NCBI RefSeq assembly: GCF_003002815.1
Contig: NZ_PVTF01000009.1
Span: forward strand, 62,001-126,000
Length of the DNA stretch: 64,000 nt
Origin: Umezawaea tangerina
Lineage (GTDB): Bacteria; Actinomycetota; Actinomycetes; Mycobacteriales; Pseudonocardiaceae
Direction: 5' to 3'
In this document: piece after piece, positions 16,518-24,956 of the stretch
How the letters are laid out: every line of letters begins with the position of its first letter
Numbering within the stretch: the first letter of the stretch is position 1
The notes under the pieces: model-generated
The model's database searches: none
Seen by the model: only the letters and a program-made list of their open reading frames with translations
What the model was told of the DNA's origin: nothing
Translations under genes and position numbers: made by a program

Positions 16518-18131
16518 ATGACCGCCACCACTCCGGTGGACACCTCGTCGTCGACCGCGTTCCGCGAGGCGAGTCGGCGTCGGACGTTCGCGGTCATCAG
16601 CCACCCCGACGCGGGCAAGTCGACGTTGACCGAGGCGTTGGCGCTGCACGCGAAGGTGATCTCCGAGGCGGGCGCGGTGCACGGCAAGGCCGGGCGGCGC
16701 GGGGTCGTGTCCGACTGGATGGAGATGGAGCAGTCGCGCGGCATCTCGATCACGTCGGCGGCGCTCCAGTTCGCCTACGGCGACGCCGTGATCAACCTGC
16801 TCGACACCCCCGGTCACGCGGACTTCTCCGAGGACACCTACCGGGTGCTGTCGGCGGTCGACTGCGCCGTGATGCTGCTCGACGCGGCCAAGGGCCTGGA
16901 GCCGCAGACGTTGAAGCTGTTCGACGTCTGCCGCCACCGGGGCATCCCGGTCATCACGTTCATCAACAAGTGGGACCGGCCGGGTCGGGACGCGCTCGAC
17001 CTGTGCGAGGAGATCAAGCAGCGGATCGACCTGGAGCCGATGCCGCTGACCTGGCCGGTCGGCGAGGCGGGCCGGTTCCGCGGGGTGCTGGACCGCGCCG
17101 ACGGCAGCTTCATCCGCTACACGCGCACCGCCGGTGGCGCCACGGCCGCCCCCGAGGAGCGCATCGAGCCCGCCCGCGCGCTCGACGAGGAGGGCGAGGA
17201 CTGGACGCACGCCGTCGAGAGCGCCGAGCTGATCGACATCTCCGGCGGAGAGTTCGACGTGGCGAAGTTCTTCGACGCCACCGGGACGCCGGTGCTGTTC
17301 GGGTCCGGTGTGCTCAACTTCGGCGTCCGCCACCTGCTCGACCTCATCGTCGCCCTCGCCCCGCGCCCGACCCCGCGCATCGGCGTGGACGGCACGTCGC
17401 GCAGCCTCGACGCCCCGTTCTCCGGGTTCGTGTTCAAGGTGCAGACCGGCATGGACAAGGCGCACCGCGACCAGGTCGCGTTCGCCAGGGTGTGCTCCGG
17501 GGTGTTCGAGCGCGGCATGGTCGTCACCAACGCGACGACCGGCAAGCCGTTCGCGACGAAGTACGCCCAGCAGGTGTTCGGCCGCGAGCGCACCACGCTC
17601 GACGTCGCCTACCCCGGTGACGTGATCGGCCTGATCAACGCCTCCGCGCTGCGCGTGGGCGACACCCTGCACGCGGGCAAGCCCGCCGTCCGCTTCCCCG
17701 GCCTGCCCAGCTTCGCCCCCGAGCACTTCGCCGTCGCCTACCCGGCCGACCTGAGCCGCGCCAAGCAGTTCCGCAAGGGCGTCGACCAGCTCGCGCAGGA
17801 GGGCGTCGTGCAGGTCCTCAGCTCCGAGCGCCGCGGCGACGGCACCCCGGTCTTCGGCGCCGTCGGCCCGATGCAGTTCGAGGTCGCCGTGCACCGCCTG
17901 CTCGCCGAGTTCGGCTGCCAGGTCAAGCTCGACCACCTGCCGTACAAGATGGTCCGCAAGCTCGGCGACCCGAAGCAGCGCGCCACCACCAACCTCGGCA
18001 ACCGCGGCGAGTACTTCACCCGCGCCGACGGCACCGAGCTGGTCGTGTTCACCGACCAGACCGCCCTCAACGTGACGCTGCGGCTCAACGAGGGCTTCCT
18101 GCTGGAGCCGCTGGTCGCCGGGACGACCTGA
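16518..18131 (+). CDS. prfC: Peptide chain release factor 3
   Basis: A 537-residue class II release factor GTPase that recycles RF1/RF2 from the ribosome after peptide release. The G1 motif is FAVISHPDAGKSTLTEAL (residues 24-41). The switch and G3 region has EQSRGISITSAALQF and LLDTPGHADFSEDTYR, and G4 is FINKWDRPGRD. Domains II and III follow, ending at the usual family length. RF3 motifs such as VGPMQFEVAVHRLLAEFG near residue 453 distinguish it from EF-G. It appears to be monocistronic. Confidence 0.95.
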   Translation: MTATTPVDTSSSTAFREASRRRTFAVISHPDAGKSTLTEALALHAKVISEAGAVHGKAGRRGVVSDWMEMEQSRGISITSAALQFAYGDAVINLLDTPGHADFSEDTYRVLSAVDCAVMLLDAAKGLEPQTLKLFDVCRHRGIPVITFINKWDRPGRDALDLCEEIKQRIDLEPMPLTWPVGEAGRFRGVLDRADGSFIRYTRTAGGATAAPEERIEPARALDEEGEDWTHAVESAELIDISGGEFDVAKFFDATGTPVLFGSGVLNFGVRHLLDLIVALAPRPTPRIGVDGTSRSLDAPFSGFVFKVQTGMDKAHRDQVAFARVCSGVFERGMVVTNATTGKPFATKYAQQVFGRERTTLDVAYPGDVIGLINASALRVGDTLHAGKPAVRFPGLPSFAPEHFAVAYPADLSRAKQFRKGVDQLAQEGVVQVLSSERRGDGTPVFGAVGPMQFEVAVHRLLAEFGCQVKLDHLPYKMVRKLGDPKQRATTNLGNRGEYFTRADGTELVVFTDQTALNVTLRLNEGFLLEPLVAGTT

Positions 18132-18135
18132 CCGG

Positions 18136-18453
18136 TCAGAACGGGATGGGCGTGCGGGCGATCGCGACCATCAGCAGCGCCAGGAACGCGATGCCGAGCA
18201 GGATCCCCGCGCTGCCGCCGACGAGCATCCCGACGCCCAGTGAGCGCCAGGCGGCGGGGGCGGCGAGCAGGGCGGCGCCGACGAACAGCACGCCGACGTC
18301 GGTCCACGCCATGGCGGACAGGTACTCGCCGCCGTCCCAGCCGAGCGACCCGAAGCAGTCGTGGTCGTAGGCGACCACCAGCAGCGCGATGAGCAGCAGG
18401 GGCAGCGCGAAGCCCGCGGCCTTGACGGCCAGATGGGGTCTGCGGGTGGGCAT
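18136..18453 (-). CDS. Small integral membrane protein of unknown function
   Basis: A 105-residue protein with a basic N-terminus and three or four hydrophobic helices (about residues 9-26, 44-62, 66-85 and 84-102 in part). It has a short loop between the first two containing CFGSLGWDGGEYL. ATG 18453 is preferred over the longer frame to 18540, because the extension is not membrane-like and lacks a ribosome site. It converges with prfC, ending 4 nt from its stop. No family is recognised. Confidence 0.6.
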   Translation of the reverse strand: MPTRRPHLAVKAAGFALPLLLIALLVVAYDHDCFGSLGWDGGEYLSAMAWTDVGVLFVGAALLAAPAAWRSLGVGMLVGGSAGILLGIAFLALLMVAIARTPIPF

Positions 18454-18866
18454 ACCGCGAGTGTGCCAGGGCCGGTAGCGCCGGTCGGGGGGATTCACCG
18501 GATCTCCACACGGAGGTCGGGATCCGGACGAACACGACAAACCGACACCGCGGGCAACGGGGTCCCGAAGGTGACCGCATTAGGCCACCCGCCTTTTTCA
18601 CGTTAACGTATTTCTTTTCCGCGCCGCCGTGCGATGATCGCGATATATGGCCTACTCACCTGGAACCGCGCAGGTCAGGGAGTCGCGGCAACCCAATCGG
18701 CCTATTCCGTTGAACGCGCGGTCATTACTGTCAATCCACTGATGCGGTCAGGGCTTTGCCGTCCGATTCCTCCGATCGACGGGTTGATAGATCCCGCACA
18801 ACCCCTACTTTGAGAACCGAGCCTCGCGGCTTCCCTGCGATTTTCCCTGTTTGCGAGGAGACAACA
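18454..18866. other. Regulatory region upstream of snapalysin
   Basis: A 413-bp region between divergent genes, AT-rich around 18590-18740. It contains the perfect palindrome ACGTTAACGT at 18600-18609 followed by a pyrimidine run. No gene is supported. Streptomyces snapalysin genes are usually controlled by a neighbouring LysR gene, and none is present here. Confidence 0.4.
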
Positions 18867-19433
18867 GTGTTCAAACGTGCATTCCTGTCCGCCGCGTTCG
18901 CCATCGCGGTGGTCGCCACCCCGGTGTCGGTCGCCCAGGCGTCCACCGAGTCCGGCCCGATCACGGCCGCCGCGGTCACCGTCTACTACGACACGTCGAG
19001 CGCGCCGACGTTCCGCAGCGTCATCCGGGCGGGTGCCGCCAACTGGAACGCCCGCGTGTCCAACGTGAAGCTCGTCGAGAACTCGTCGGCCGCCACCCTG
19101 CGGTACCGCGAGGGCAACGACTCCCGCGGCTCCTACGCCAGCTCCAACGGCCACGGCACCGGGACGGTCTTCATCGACTACACCCAGGCCCGGCAGTACA
19201 ACTCCACGCGCATCGCCGCGCACGAGACCGGCCACGTGCTCGGTCTGCCGGACCACTACTCCGGCCCGTGCTCGGAGCTGATGTCGGGTGGCGGTCCCGG
19301 CACGTCCTGCACCAACGCCTCGCCGAACGCCACCGAGGCCGCACGGGTGAACAGCCTGTGGGCCAACGGCCTGGCGAGCACCTCCTCCGAGTGGAAGATC
19401 ACGGTCTACCCGACGGCGGTCCCCGTCGGCTGA
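18867..19433 (+). CDS. snpA: Snapalysin-type secreted neutral metalloprotease (peptidase M7)
   Basis: A 188-residue preproprotein. The signal peptide covers about residues 1-28 ([20 protein letters not shown]... ASTES). A compact zinc protease domain follows with [19 protein letters not shown] carrying the metzincin-like HExxHxxGxxD ligands. Next comes the M7-typical [14 protein letters not shown] with the conserved Met and paired Cys. Snapalysin hydrolyses milk proteins with a preference for aromatic P1-prime residues. The start is GTG 18867, preceded by GAGGAG at 6-8 nt. The family's usual prosegment is very short here. Three GC-rich hairpins follow the stop. Confidence 0.92.
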   Translation: MFKRAFLSAAFAIAVVATPVSVAQASTESGPITAAAVTVYYDTSSAPTFRSVIRAGAANWNARVSNVKLVENSSAATLRYREGNDSRGSYASSNGHGTGTVFIDYTQARQYNSTRIAAHETGHVLGLPDHYSGPCSELMSGGGPGTSCTNASPNATEAARVNSLWANGLASTSSEWKITVYPTAVPVG

Positions 19434-19445
19434 CCAGCCGACTGA

Positions 19446-19474
19446 GGGGTGGCGGTCCCCTGAACCGCCACCCC
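19446..19474 (+). terminator. Terminator hairpin after snapalysin
   Basis: A perfect 11-bp stem GGGGTGGCGGT/ACCGCCACCCC with a 7-nt loop starts 13 nt after the stop. A smaller hairpin (GTCGGCT/AGCCGAC) overlaps the stop, and another GC-rich inverted repeat lies at about 19490-19518. Confidence 0.75.
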
Positions 19475-19617
19475 GCGGTCACCCGGACGCCGGTCGGGAC
19501 CACGGTCCCGGCCGGCGTTCTGACGTTCCCCGAACATGATCCTCACCGCCCCCTCATCCGCCCGCGCGACGATCTCCCCTGTCCGGCAACCCACGCCGGT
19601 TCCTGGGGGAGGACATG

Positions 19618-20982
19618 ATGACGAGTCGCCAACCGACGCGCCGGACCGTGCTGCGCTCGGCAGCGGTCCTGGGACTGGCCGGGCTCGGCGGGACGGGCCG
19701 CGCGCTCGCGGCCGATAGCCCGCCCACGAGCGCCGCCGCCGACGGGTACGTCTACGGGTACGCGCCCGTGACGCTGGCGCGCACCCGAGCCGCCGGGCTG
19801 GCGGCGACCGGTGTGAACGAGCTGGCCCGGCAGGTCGCGCTCGCCACGCCGCGGTCGACCCGCGTGGTCGCGCCGAACGTGGACACGTTGTACTGCAGTG
19901 CGTGGCTCGACCTGCGCGACGGGCCGGTCGTGCTGTCCATTCCGGACGGTGGGGACCGGTTCCGGGTGTTCCAGTTCCTGGACGTGTGGACCAACACCAT
20001 CGCGAACGTCGGCACCCGCACCACGGGCCAGGGCGCGGGCCGGTTCGCCGTGGTGCCGCCCGGCTGGACGGGCGCGTCGCCCAGTGACGTCACCGCGATC
20101 CCGGTGCCGTGCTGGGACGTCTGGCTGATCGGCCGCACGCTGGTGCGCGGGCCGGACGACGTCGCCGCGGCCAGAGCCGTGCAACGGACCTACGGGCTGG
20201 CCGCCCTGCCCGGCACGACACCACCGGTCGGCGCCCCGCCCCGACTGCCCGCCCCGCGACCGGGGAACCCACCGAACCCGCAGGACCCGGCCGACGGCGG
20301 GGTGACCTTCTTCGACGAGCTGGCCGCCATCCTCGCCGCCGACCCACCACCGTCCGCCGACGCACCGCTGCTCGACCGACTGGCGGCCCTCGGCGTCGTC
20401 GCCGGAGCCACCCCCAGCACCGGGACACCCGCGAACGTCGCCGCACTGACCGCGGGTGTCGCGGAGGGGGACGCCCTGGTCACCGAGGCGGCCCGGACAC
20501 CGCTCTCGCCCGCGGGCACGTGGGGCACGTCGCTGGACCTCGGCACCTACGGCACCGACTACCTGCTCCGCGCCGCCACCGCGAAACGCGCACTGGCCGC
20601 GAACCTGCCCGCCGAGTCGCTGTACTACACCTCGCGCGGGGACGTGAACGGCGAAGCCCTCACCGGCACCACCACCTACCGCCTCACCTTCCCCACCCCC
20701 GCCGACCTCCCACCCACAGCGGCCGGCGGCTTCTGGTCCTTCACCGTGTACGGCGAGGACATGTTCCTGGTCGACAACCCCATCGACCGCTACGCCATCG
20801 GCGACCGCACCCCCGACCTCACCCACAACCCCGACGGCTCCCTCGACCTCTACATCAGCGCCACCCCACCACCCACCCACGAACCGAACTGGCTCCCCGC
20901 CCCACCCGGCCCCTTCACCGTCATGGCCAGGCTCTACTCCCCCACCACCCCTTGGACCCCACCCCCGTTCCACCCCGTGTAA
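19618..20982 (+). CDS. Tat-exported DUF1254/DUF1214 domain protein
   Basis: A 454-residue protein with a twin-arginine-type leader (RQPTRRTVLRSAAVLGLAGLGG, cut near ALAADS; shown here as RQPTRRTVLRSAAV for the key part). A DUF1254 region follows (about residues 35-180, with VVAPNVDTLYCSAWLDL and FQFLDVWTNTIANVG). The DUF1214 region (about 335-440) contains GGFWSFTVYGEDMFLVDN and NWLPAPPGPFTVMARLY. These proteins are widespread exported proteins of unclear biochemical role, sometimes with murein- or lipid-related contexts. A Pro-rich insert lies around residues 200-225. ATG 19618 has better spacing (5 nt) from GGGGGAGG than ATG 19615. Confidence 0.85.
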   Translation: MTSRQPTRRTVLRSAAVLGLAGLGGTGRALAADSPPTSAAADGYVYGYAPVTLARTRAAGLAATGVNELARQVALATPRSTRVVAPNVDTLYCSAWLDLRDGPVVLSIPDGGDRFRVFQFLDVWTNTIANVGTRTTGQGAGRFAVVPPGWTGASPSDVTAIPVPCWDVWLIGRTLVRGPDDVAAARAVQRTYGLAALPGTTPPVGAPPRLPAPRPGNPPNPQDPADGGVTFFDELAAILAADPPPSADAPLLDRLAALGVVAGATPSTGTPANVAALTAGVAEGDALVTEAARTPLSPAGTWGTSLDLGTYGTDYLLRAATAKRALAANLPAESLYYTSRGDVNGEALTGTTTYRLTFPTPADLPPTAAGGFWSFTVYGEDMFLVDNPIDRYAIGDRTPDLTHNPDGSLDLYISATPPPTHEPNWLPAPPGPFTVMARLYSPTTPWTPPPFHPV

Positions 20983-21534
20983 GCCGCCACCCAGGGGTCG
21001 GGCAGGAGACCGTCGAGCCCTATGGCAGCGGCGAGATCGAGGGGGGCGTCGAAAGCCATCCACACCAACGACCCGTCATCCACCTTCGCCGCGCGACTGG
21101 TTCCACCACCGGCGTTTCCGACTTCCAGCGCCCACCCGCCCCAGCCACCAGGCCGAGGCCGATCAGCCACCAGCCGCCGTCCGAGCCCAGGACGTTGGAC
21201 GGCCAGAATGCACCCGCGGAGTGCGCGAGCCATCCGGGTTGTCGAACGTGTGGCTTGCTCCCTGGCGGGCGGGCCCAATGCCGGCGCGGTCGACTCGCCG
21301 GACTCTCGTGCGCCCCTCCATCCGCAGACCCGCCGACCTGTTCGAGCGCCGAGGTCGCCGCCCCGAGCGGCAGCACGCTCTCAGCGATTTCGGCGGCACC
21401 AACCCACTCCCCCGGATATCAGCAACGCCACCACGACCGCAGTGCACAACCCCGAAGCACCTCACACCACCGTGCACGCGGTCCACCTCCGGCAGGACCG
21501 ACCGCGAGCTACTGCCCGCCCCTGCGAGGACCAC
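20983..21534 (-). pseudogene. Possible decayed gene; otherwise an unexplained 677-bp gap
   Basis: The region 20983-21659 has no intact gene. On the minus strand, protein-like segments appear in different frames. A hydrophobic stretch GGWWLIGLGLVAGAGG (around 21140-21185) lies in one frame. In another frame, from about 21140 downward, comes a continuous acidic segment reading WALEVGNAGGG and later DDGSLVWMAFDAPLDLAAAI. Joined by a frameshift near 21140 they could make a small membrane-anchored protein, but no homologue is recognised. The evidence is weak and it may simply be non-coding. Confidence 0.25.
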
Positions 21535-21659
21535 ACGAAGGAGACCTCATTTCCCTCGAATCCCCACCCGCCGACACCCGCGTGGACGCGTCAACCAGGC
21601 AGGCGTAGGTTCGGAGGTGGCACCCGATCCGGGGCCGTGACGAGCACGCCGGAGGAACC

Positions 21660-22691
21660 ATGGAACTCGGGATCTACAGCTTCGCCGACCGCAACCCCGA
21701 CCCGCTCACCGGCGAGCAGCTGTCCGTGTCCCAGGCGCTCGCCAACACCCTCGAGCGGATCAAGCTGGCCGACGAGCTTGGGCTCGGCTTCTACGGGCTG
21801 GGTGAGCACCACCTGGAGAACTACGCGATCTCCAACCCCGGCACGGTGCTCGCCGCGGCGGCGAGCATCACCGAGCGGATCACCCTGAGCAGCGCGGTGA
21901 CCGTGCTGAGCACCGAGGACCCGGTCCGGGTGTACCAGCAGTTCACCACCCTCGACCAGCTCAGCGGCGGGCGGGCCGAGCTGTTGGCGGGGCGGGGCTC
22001 GTTCACCGAGTCGTTCCCGCTGTTCGGCGCCGACCTCGGCGACTACGACGACCTGTACGAGGAGAAGCTCGCCCTCCTGCTCCGGATCGACCGCGAGGAC
22101 CCCGTCACCTGGTCCGGCCGCTTCCGCCCACCGCTGGAGAACGCCCGGATCCTCCCCCGCCCGTACGGCGAGCACCTGCGCATCTCCGTCGGCACCGGCG
22201 GCAACCCCGAGTCGTCCATCCGCGCGGGCGTCCTCGGCCTGCCCGTCGTCTACGCCGTCATCGGCGGCGAACCCGAACGCTTCGCGCCGCTGGTCGACCT
22301 CTACCGCCGCGCGGGCGAGGCGGGCGGGCACGCGCCGGAGGACCTGCACGTCACCATGAGCGCCATCGGCCTCATCGCCAAGAACAGCCAGGACGCCAAG
22401 GACTCCTTCTACCCGTACTGGCTCGAAACCATGAAGTACGGCGCCAGGGCCCGCGGCTGGGCCGTCCCCACCCGCGCCGAGTACGACACCTTCACCCACA
22501 ACTCCCAGGCCCTCTTCACCGGCAGCCCGGACGAGATCGCCGACCGCCTCATCACCGTCGGCCGCCTCGTCGGCGCCGACCGCTACGCCATGCAGATGGA
22601 CTGGTCCGGCGTCCCCCACGCCAAGGTCATGACCGCCATCGAGCTCCTCGGCACCGAAATCCTGCCCGTGGTGCGCAAGGAACTGGGCTAA
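21660..22691 (+). CDS. LLM-class flavin-dependent oxidoreductase (luciferase-like)
   Basis: A 343-residue bacterial luciferase-family TIM-barrel protein that would use FMNH2 or F420. The start MELGIYSFADRNPD and the GLGEHHLENYAISNPGTVLA segment (residues 46-65) are typical. So are SAVTVLSTEDPVRVYQQFTTLD (80-101) and the phosphate-binding-type GRAELLAGRGSFTESFPLFG (105-124). The substrate is unknown; most homologues are annotated as monooxygenases. GGAGGA precedes ATG 21660. It converges with a small gene and overlaps its stop by 4 nt. Confidence 0.88.
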   Translation: MELGIYSFADRNPDPLTGEQLSVSQALANTLERIKLADELGLGFYGLGEHHLENYAISNPGTVLAAAASITERITLSSAVTVLSTEDPVRVYQQFTTLDQLSGGRAELLAGRGSFTESFPLFGADLGDYDDLYEEKLALLLRIDREDPVTWSGRFRPPLENARILPRPYGEHLRISVGTGGNPESSIRAGVLGLPVVYAVIGGEPERFAPLVDLYRRAGEAGGHAPEDLHVTMSAIGLIAKNSQDAKDSFYPYWLETMKYGARARGWAVPTRAEYDTFTHNSQALFTGSPDEIADRLITVGRLVGADRYAMQMDWSGVPHAKVMTAIELLGTEILPVVRKELG

Positions 22692-23077
22692 CGCGCCGCC
22701 ACCAGCCGGTTGAGGTGCGCCGTCAGTGCCGCCGGGTCGGTCACGGTGACGGTGGCGGACGGGTGGCGGAGGAGGTGGAAGGGGTCGAGGGCTGGGACCG
22801 GGTGGTGGAAGGCGATGCAGGTGCCGGCTGTGGTGGTGGAGCCGAAGGTGACGCCGCGGTCGGACAGGGACAGGCGGGCGCCGATGGCCTTCCACCAGTG
22901 GTAGGGGCCGGTGGTGGTGGCTTCGGCGATGTTGGCCACGGGGGTCGTGAGGGACCAGGGGCCGAAGTGGATGGCGAGGGTGTCGGTGTCGACGTCCACG
23001 TAGGCGCCGGCCGGGGTGATGCCCGCGATGCCGAGCAGGGCCGGTGCGACCTTGGCGAAGGTGAAGGCGTACCTCAT
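22688..23077 (-). CDS. Conserved-looking hypothetical protein
   Basis: A 129-residue soluble protein with a beta-rich N-terminal half (MRYAFTFAKVAPALLG, then AYVDVDTDTLAIHFGPWSL). A central segment is AEATTTGPYHWWKAIGARLSLSDRG and a short helical C-terminus follows. The pattern resembles PH-like folds, but I cannot name a family. AAAGG lies 8 nt before ATG 23077. It starts 11 nt after the STAS gene stop, so the two are probably co-transcribed. Confidence 0.65.
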   Translation of the reverse strand: MRYAFTFAKVAPALLGIAGITPAGAYVDVDTDTLAIHFGPWSLTTPVANIAEATTTGPYHWWKAIGARLSLSDRGVTFGSTTTAGTCIAFHHPVPALDPFHLLRHPSATVTVTDPAALTAHLNRLVAAR

Positions 23078-23088
23078 GGGTGGGCCTT

Positions 23089-23454
23089 TCAGCAGGTCTT
23101 GAGCGCGCCCTCGACGTCGGGGTAGAGCTTGAGGACCTGGTCGAGGGTGGTGAGGTAGATCGGGGCGGCGACTGCCCTGGACGGGGCGACGGTGCGGAGG
23201 TCGCCGCGCTCGGTGTACTCCACGAGCATGGCCAGGCCGACGGAGCCGAAGAAGGTGACGCCGGAGAGGTCGAGGACGACCGGGGAGGCGTCGGTGGCGA
23301 ACGCCTCGTCCATCCAGGTGCGCAGCTTGGGGGCGGTGGTCGCGTCGACCTCGCCGGCCACGGTCAGCAGCACGGCGCCGTCGCGGACTTCCTGACGACC
23401 CGTGATGGTCTCGGTACCCTCGGTCTCGACAAGGTCGGTCTGCTCGGTCGCCAT
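23089..23454 (-). CDS. STAS domain anti-sigma factor antagonist
   Basis: A 121-residue single STAS domain (residues 20-115). The core reads VLLTVAGEVDATTAPKL followed by PVVLDLSGVTFFGSVGLAML. Antagonists of this class bind anti-sigma kinases and are regulated by phosphorylation of the residue in the DLSxVxFxxSxG loop; the loop Ser is present (FFGSVG). The start ATG 23454 is chosen over a longer Arg-rich frame. A second, related STAS gene occurs at 52075-52446. No RsbW-like kinase is nearby. Confidence 0.85.
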   Translation of the reverse strand: MATEQTDLVETEGTETITGRQEVRDGAVLLTVAGEVDATTAPKLRTWMDEAFATDASPVVLDLSGVTFFGSVGLAMLVEYTERGDLRTVAPSRAVAAPIYLTTLDQVLKLYPDVEGALKTC

Positions 23455-23657
23455 GGACCGAACACTAGTGCGACCCGCGGGCTCCCGCACGGCGCCGGGG
23501 CGTGGTCCGCCGCACAGGCCGCGCTGGTTGTCCGCCCTGGCGACGATCCCGCGTCAGACCGCAGGATGACGACGGGCAGCCGAACGACCGATGCGCGGGG
23601 CCACCCGTTCGGAGCAGGCTCATGTGCACCAGCACCCACCTCGACAGGATTCCCCCG

Positions 23658-24956
23658 ATGCCCAGCCCGCTCGACGCCCCTCTGCTCAACGGGCCGGTAC
23701 CCGTGGTCGTCACCGCCTCCGCCGCGGCCGCCGGGGCGTTCCTGCTGTGGACCCGGCGGCGGACGTGGTGGACCCGTGTCGTACCGGTCAGCGCGGCGGC
23801 GTGCGCGCTGCTGGCCGTCGGGGTCGGGGTCGCCGTGGACGTGCTCTGGCGGCCGTTCCCGGAGCCGCTGCCGCCGGTCCTGCTGGTGTGGCTCGGACTG
23901 GCCGTGCTCGGGGTGGTGCTGGCGGTCGCCCGGTGGCGGCACGCGGGCTGGTCGGCGCGGGCGCTCGCGGTGTTCTCGGCGGTCCTGGTGCTGGTGGGCG
24001 GCCTGTCCGGGGTGAACCAGTACTTCGCCCAGTACTCCACGCTGCGCTCGGCGCTGGGAGCCTCGGACACGGTCTCGCTGGACGCCGCCGCGAAGCCCGC
24101 CGCCGACGAGGTCCACGTGCCCGAGGGGGCCAGACTGGTCGACGTGTGGACGCCGCCCGCCGACCTGCCGACCCGCGGCACGCTGTCCCGGACACCGATC
24201 CCGTCGAGCACCGACTACCGGCCGCGCGACGCGATGGTCTACCTGCCGCCCGCCTACGCCGCCACGCCGCGGCCGAGGCTGCCGGTGCTGGTGCTGCTGT
24301 CCGGCCAGCCCGGCACGCCGCGCGACTGGATCGACGCGGGCGAGCTGGTCCGCCACCTGGACGCCTACGCCCGCGCGCACAAGGGGCTCGCGCCCGTGGT
24401 CGTCGTGCCCGACCAGCTGGGATCCACGACCGCCAACCCGATGTGCCTCGACTCGCCGCTGGGCAAGACCGAGACCTACCTGGCCAAGGACGTGCCCGAC
24501 TGGGTCCGCGCCCGGCTCCAGGTCGACGGGTCGCGCGGCGCGTGGACGATCGCCGGGCTGTCCCAGGGCGGCACCTGCTCGTTCCAGCTCGCCGTGCGGG
24601 CACCGTCGGTCTACGGCCGCTTCATCGACGTCTCCGGGCAGCGCGAGCCGACGCTGGGCAACCGCGCGGACACCGTGCGGGCCGCGTTCGGCGGGGACGA
24701 GCAGGCCTTCCACCGGGTGAACCCGCTCGACGTGCTGAAGTCGACCCGTTTCCCGGACACGCAGGGCATGGTGGTCGCGGGCCGCGACGACTCCACCTAC
24801 CACGACCAGGACCGAGAGGTGTACGAGGCATGTCTGCGCGCGGGGATGGACGTGCGGTGGCGGGAGCTGCCGGGCGGGCACGACTGGACGGTGTGGCGTC
24901 CCGGTCTGGTCGACGCGCTGCCCTGGCTCGGGGAGCGCACGGGGCTCGGCGGGTGA
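23658..24956 (+). CDS. Membrane-anchored alpha/beta hydrolase (esterase D-like)
   Basis: A 432-residue protein with four N-terminal transmembrane helices (roughly residues 13-31, 40-58, 72-91, 98-118). An extracytoplasmic esterase-D/mycolyltransferase-like domain follows. The substrate-side motif is AMVYLPPAYAATPRPRLPVL, the nucleophile elbow IAGLSQGGTCSF, the acid region VVAGRDDSTYH, and the His in LPGGHDWTVW, giving a complete Ser-Asp-His triad. ATG 23658 has AGGA upstream; ATG 23622 with GGAG is an alternative. It overlaps the DUF2156 aminoacyl-lipid synthase gene by GTGA, so the two are probably made together and may act on the same lipids. Confidence 0.82.
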   Translation: MPSPLDAPLLNGPVPVVVTASAAAAGAFLLWTRRRTWWTRVVPVSAAACALLAVGVGVAVDVLWRPFPEPLPPVLLVWLGLAVLGVVLAVARWRHAGWSARALAVFSAVLVLVGGLSGVNQYFAQYSTLRSALGASDTVSLDAAAKPAADEVHVPEGARLVDVWTPPADLPTRGTLSRTPIPSSTDYRPRDAMVYLPPAYAATPRPRLPVLVLLSGQPGTPRDWIDAGELVRHLDAYARAHKGLAPVVVVPDQLGSTTANPMCLDSPLGKTETYLAKDVPDWVRARLQVDGSRGAWTIAGLSQGGTCSFQLAVRAPSVYGRFIDVSGQREPTLGNRADTVRAAFGGDEQAFHRVNPLDVLKSTRFPDTQGMVVAGRDDSTYHDQDREVYEACLRAGMDVRWRELPGGHDWTVWRPGLVDALPWLGERTGLGG

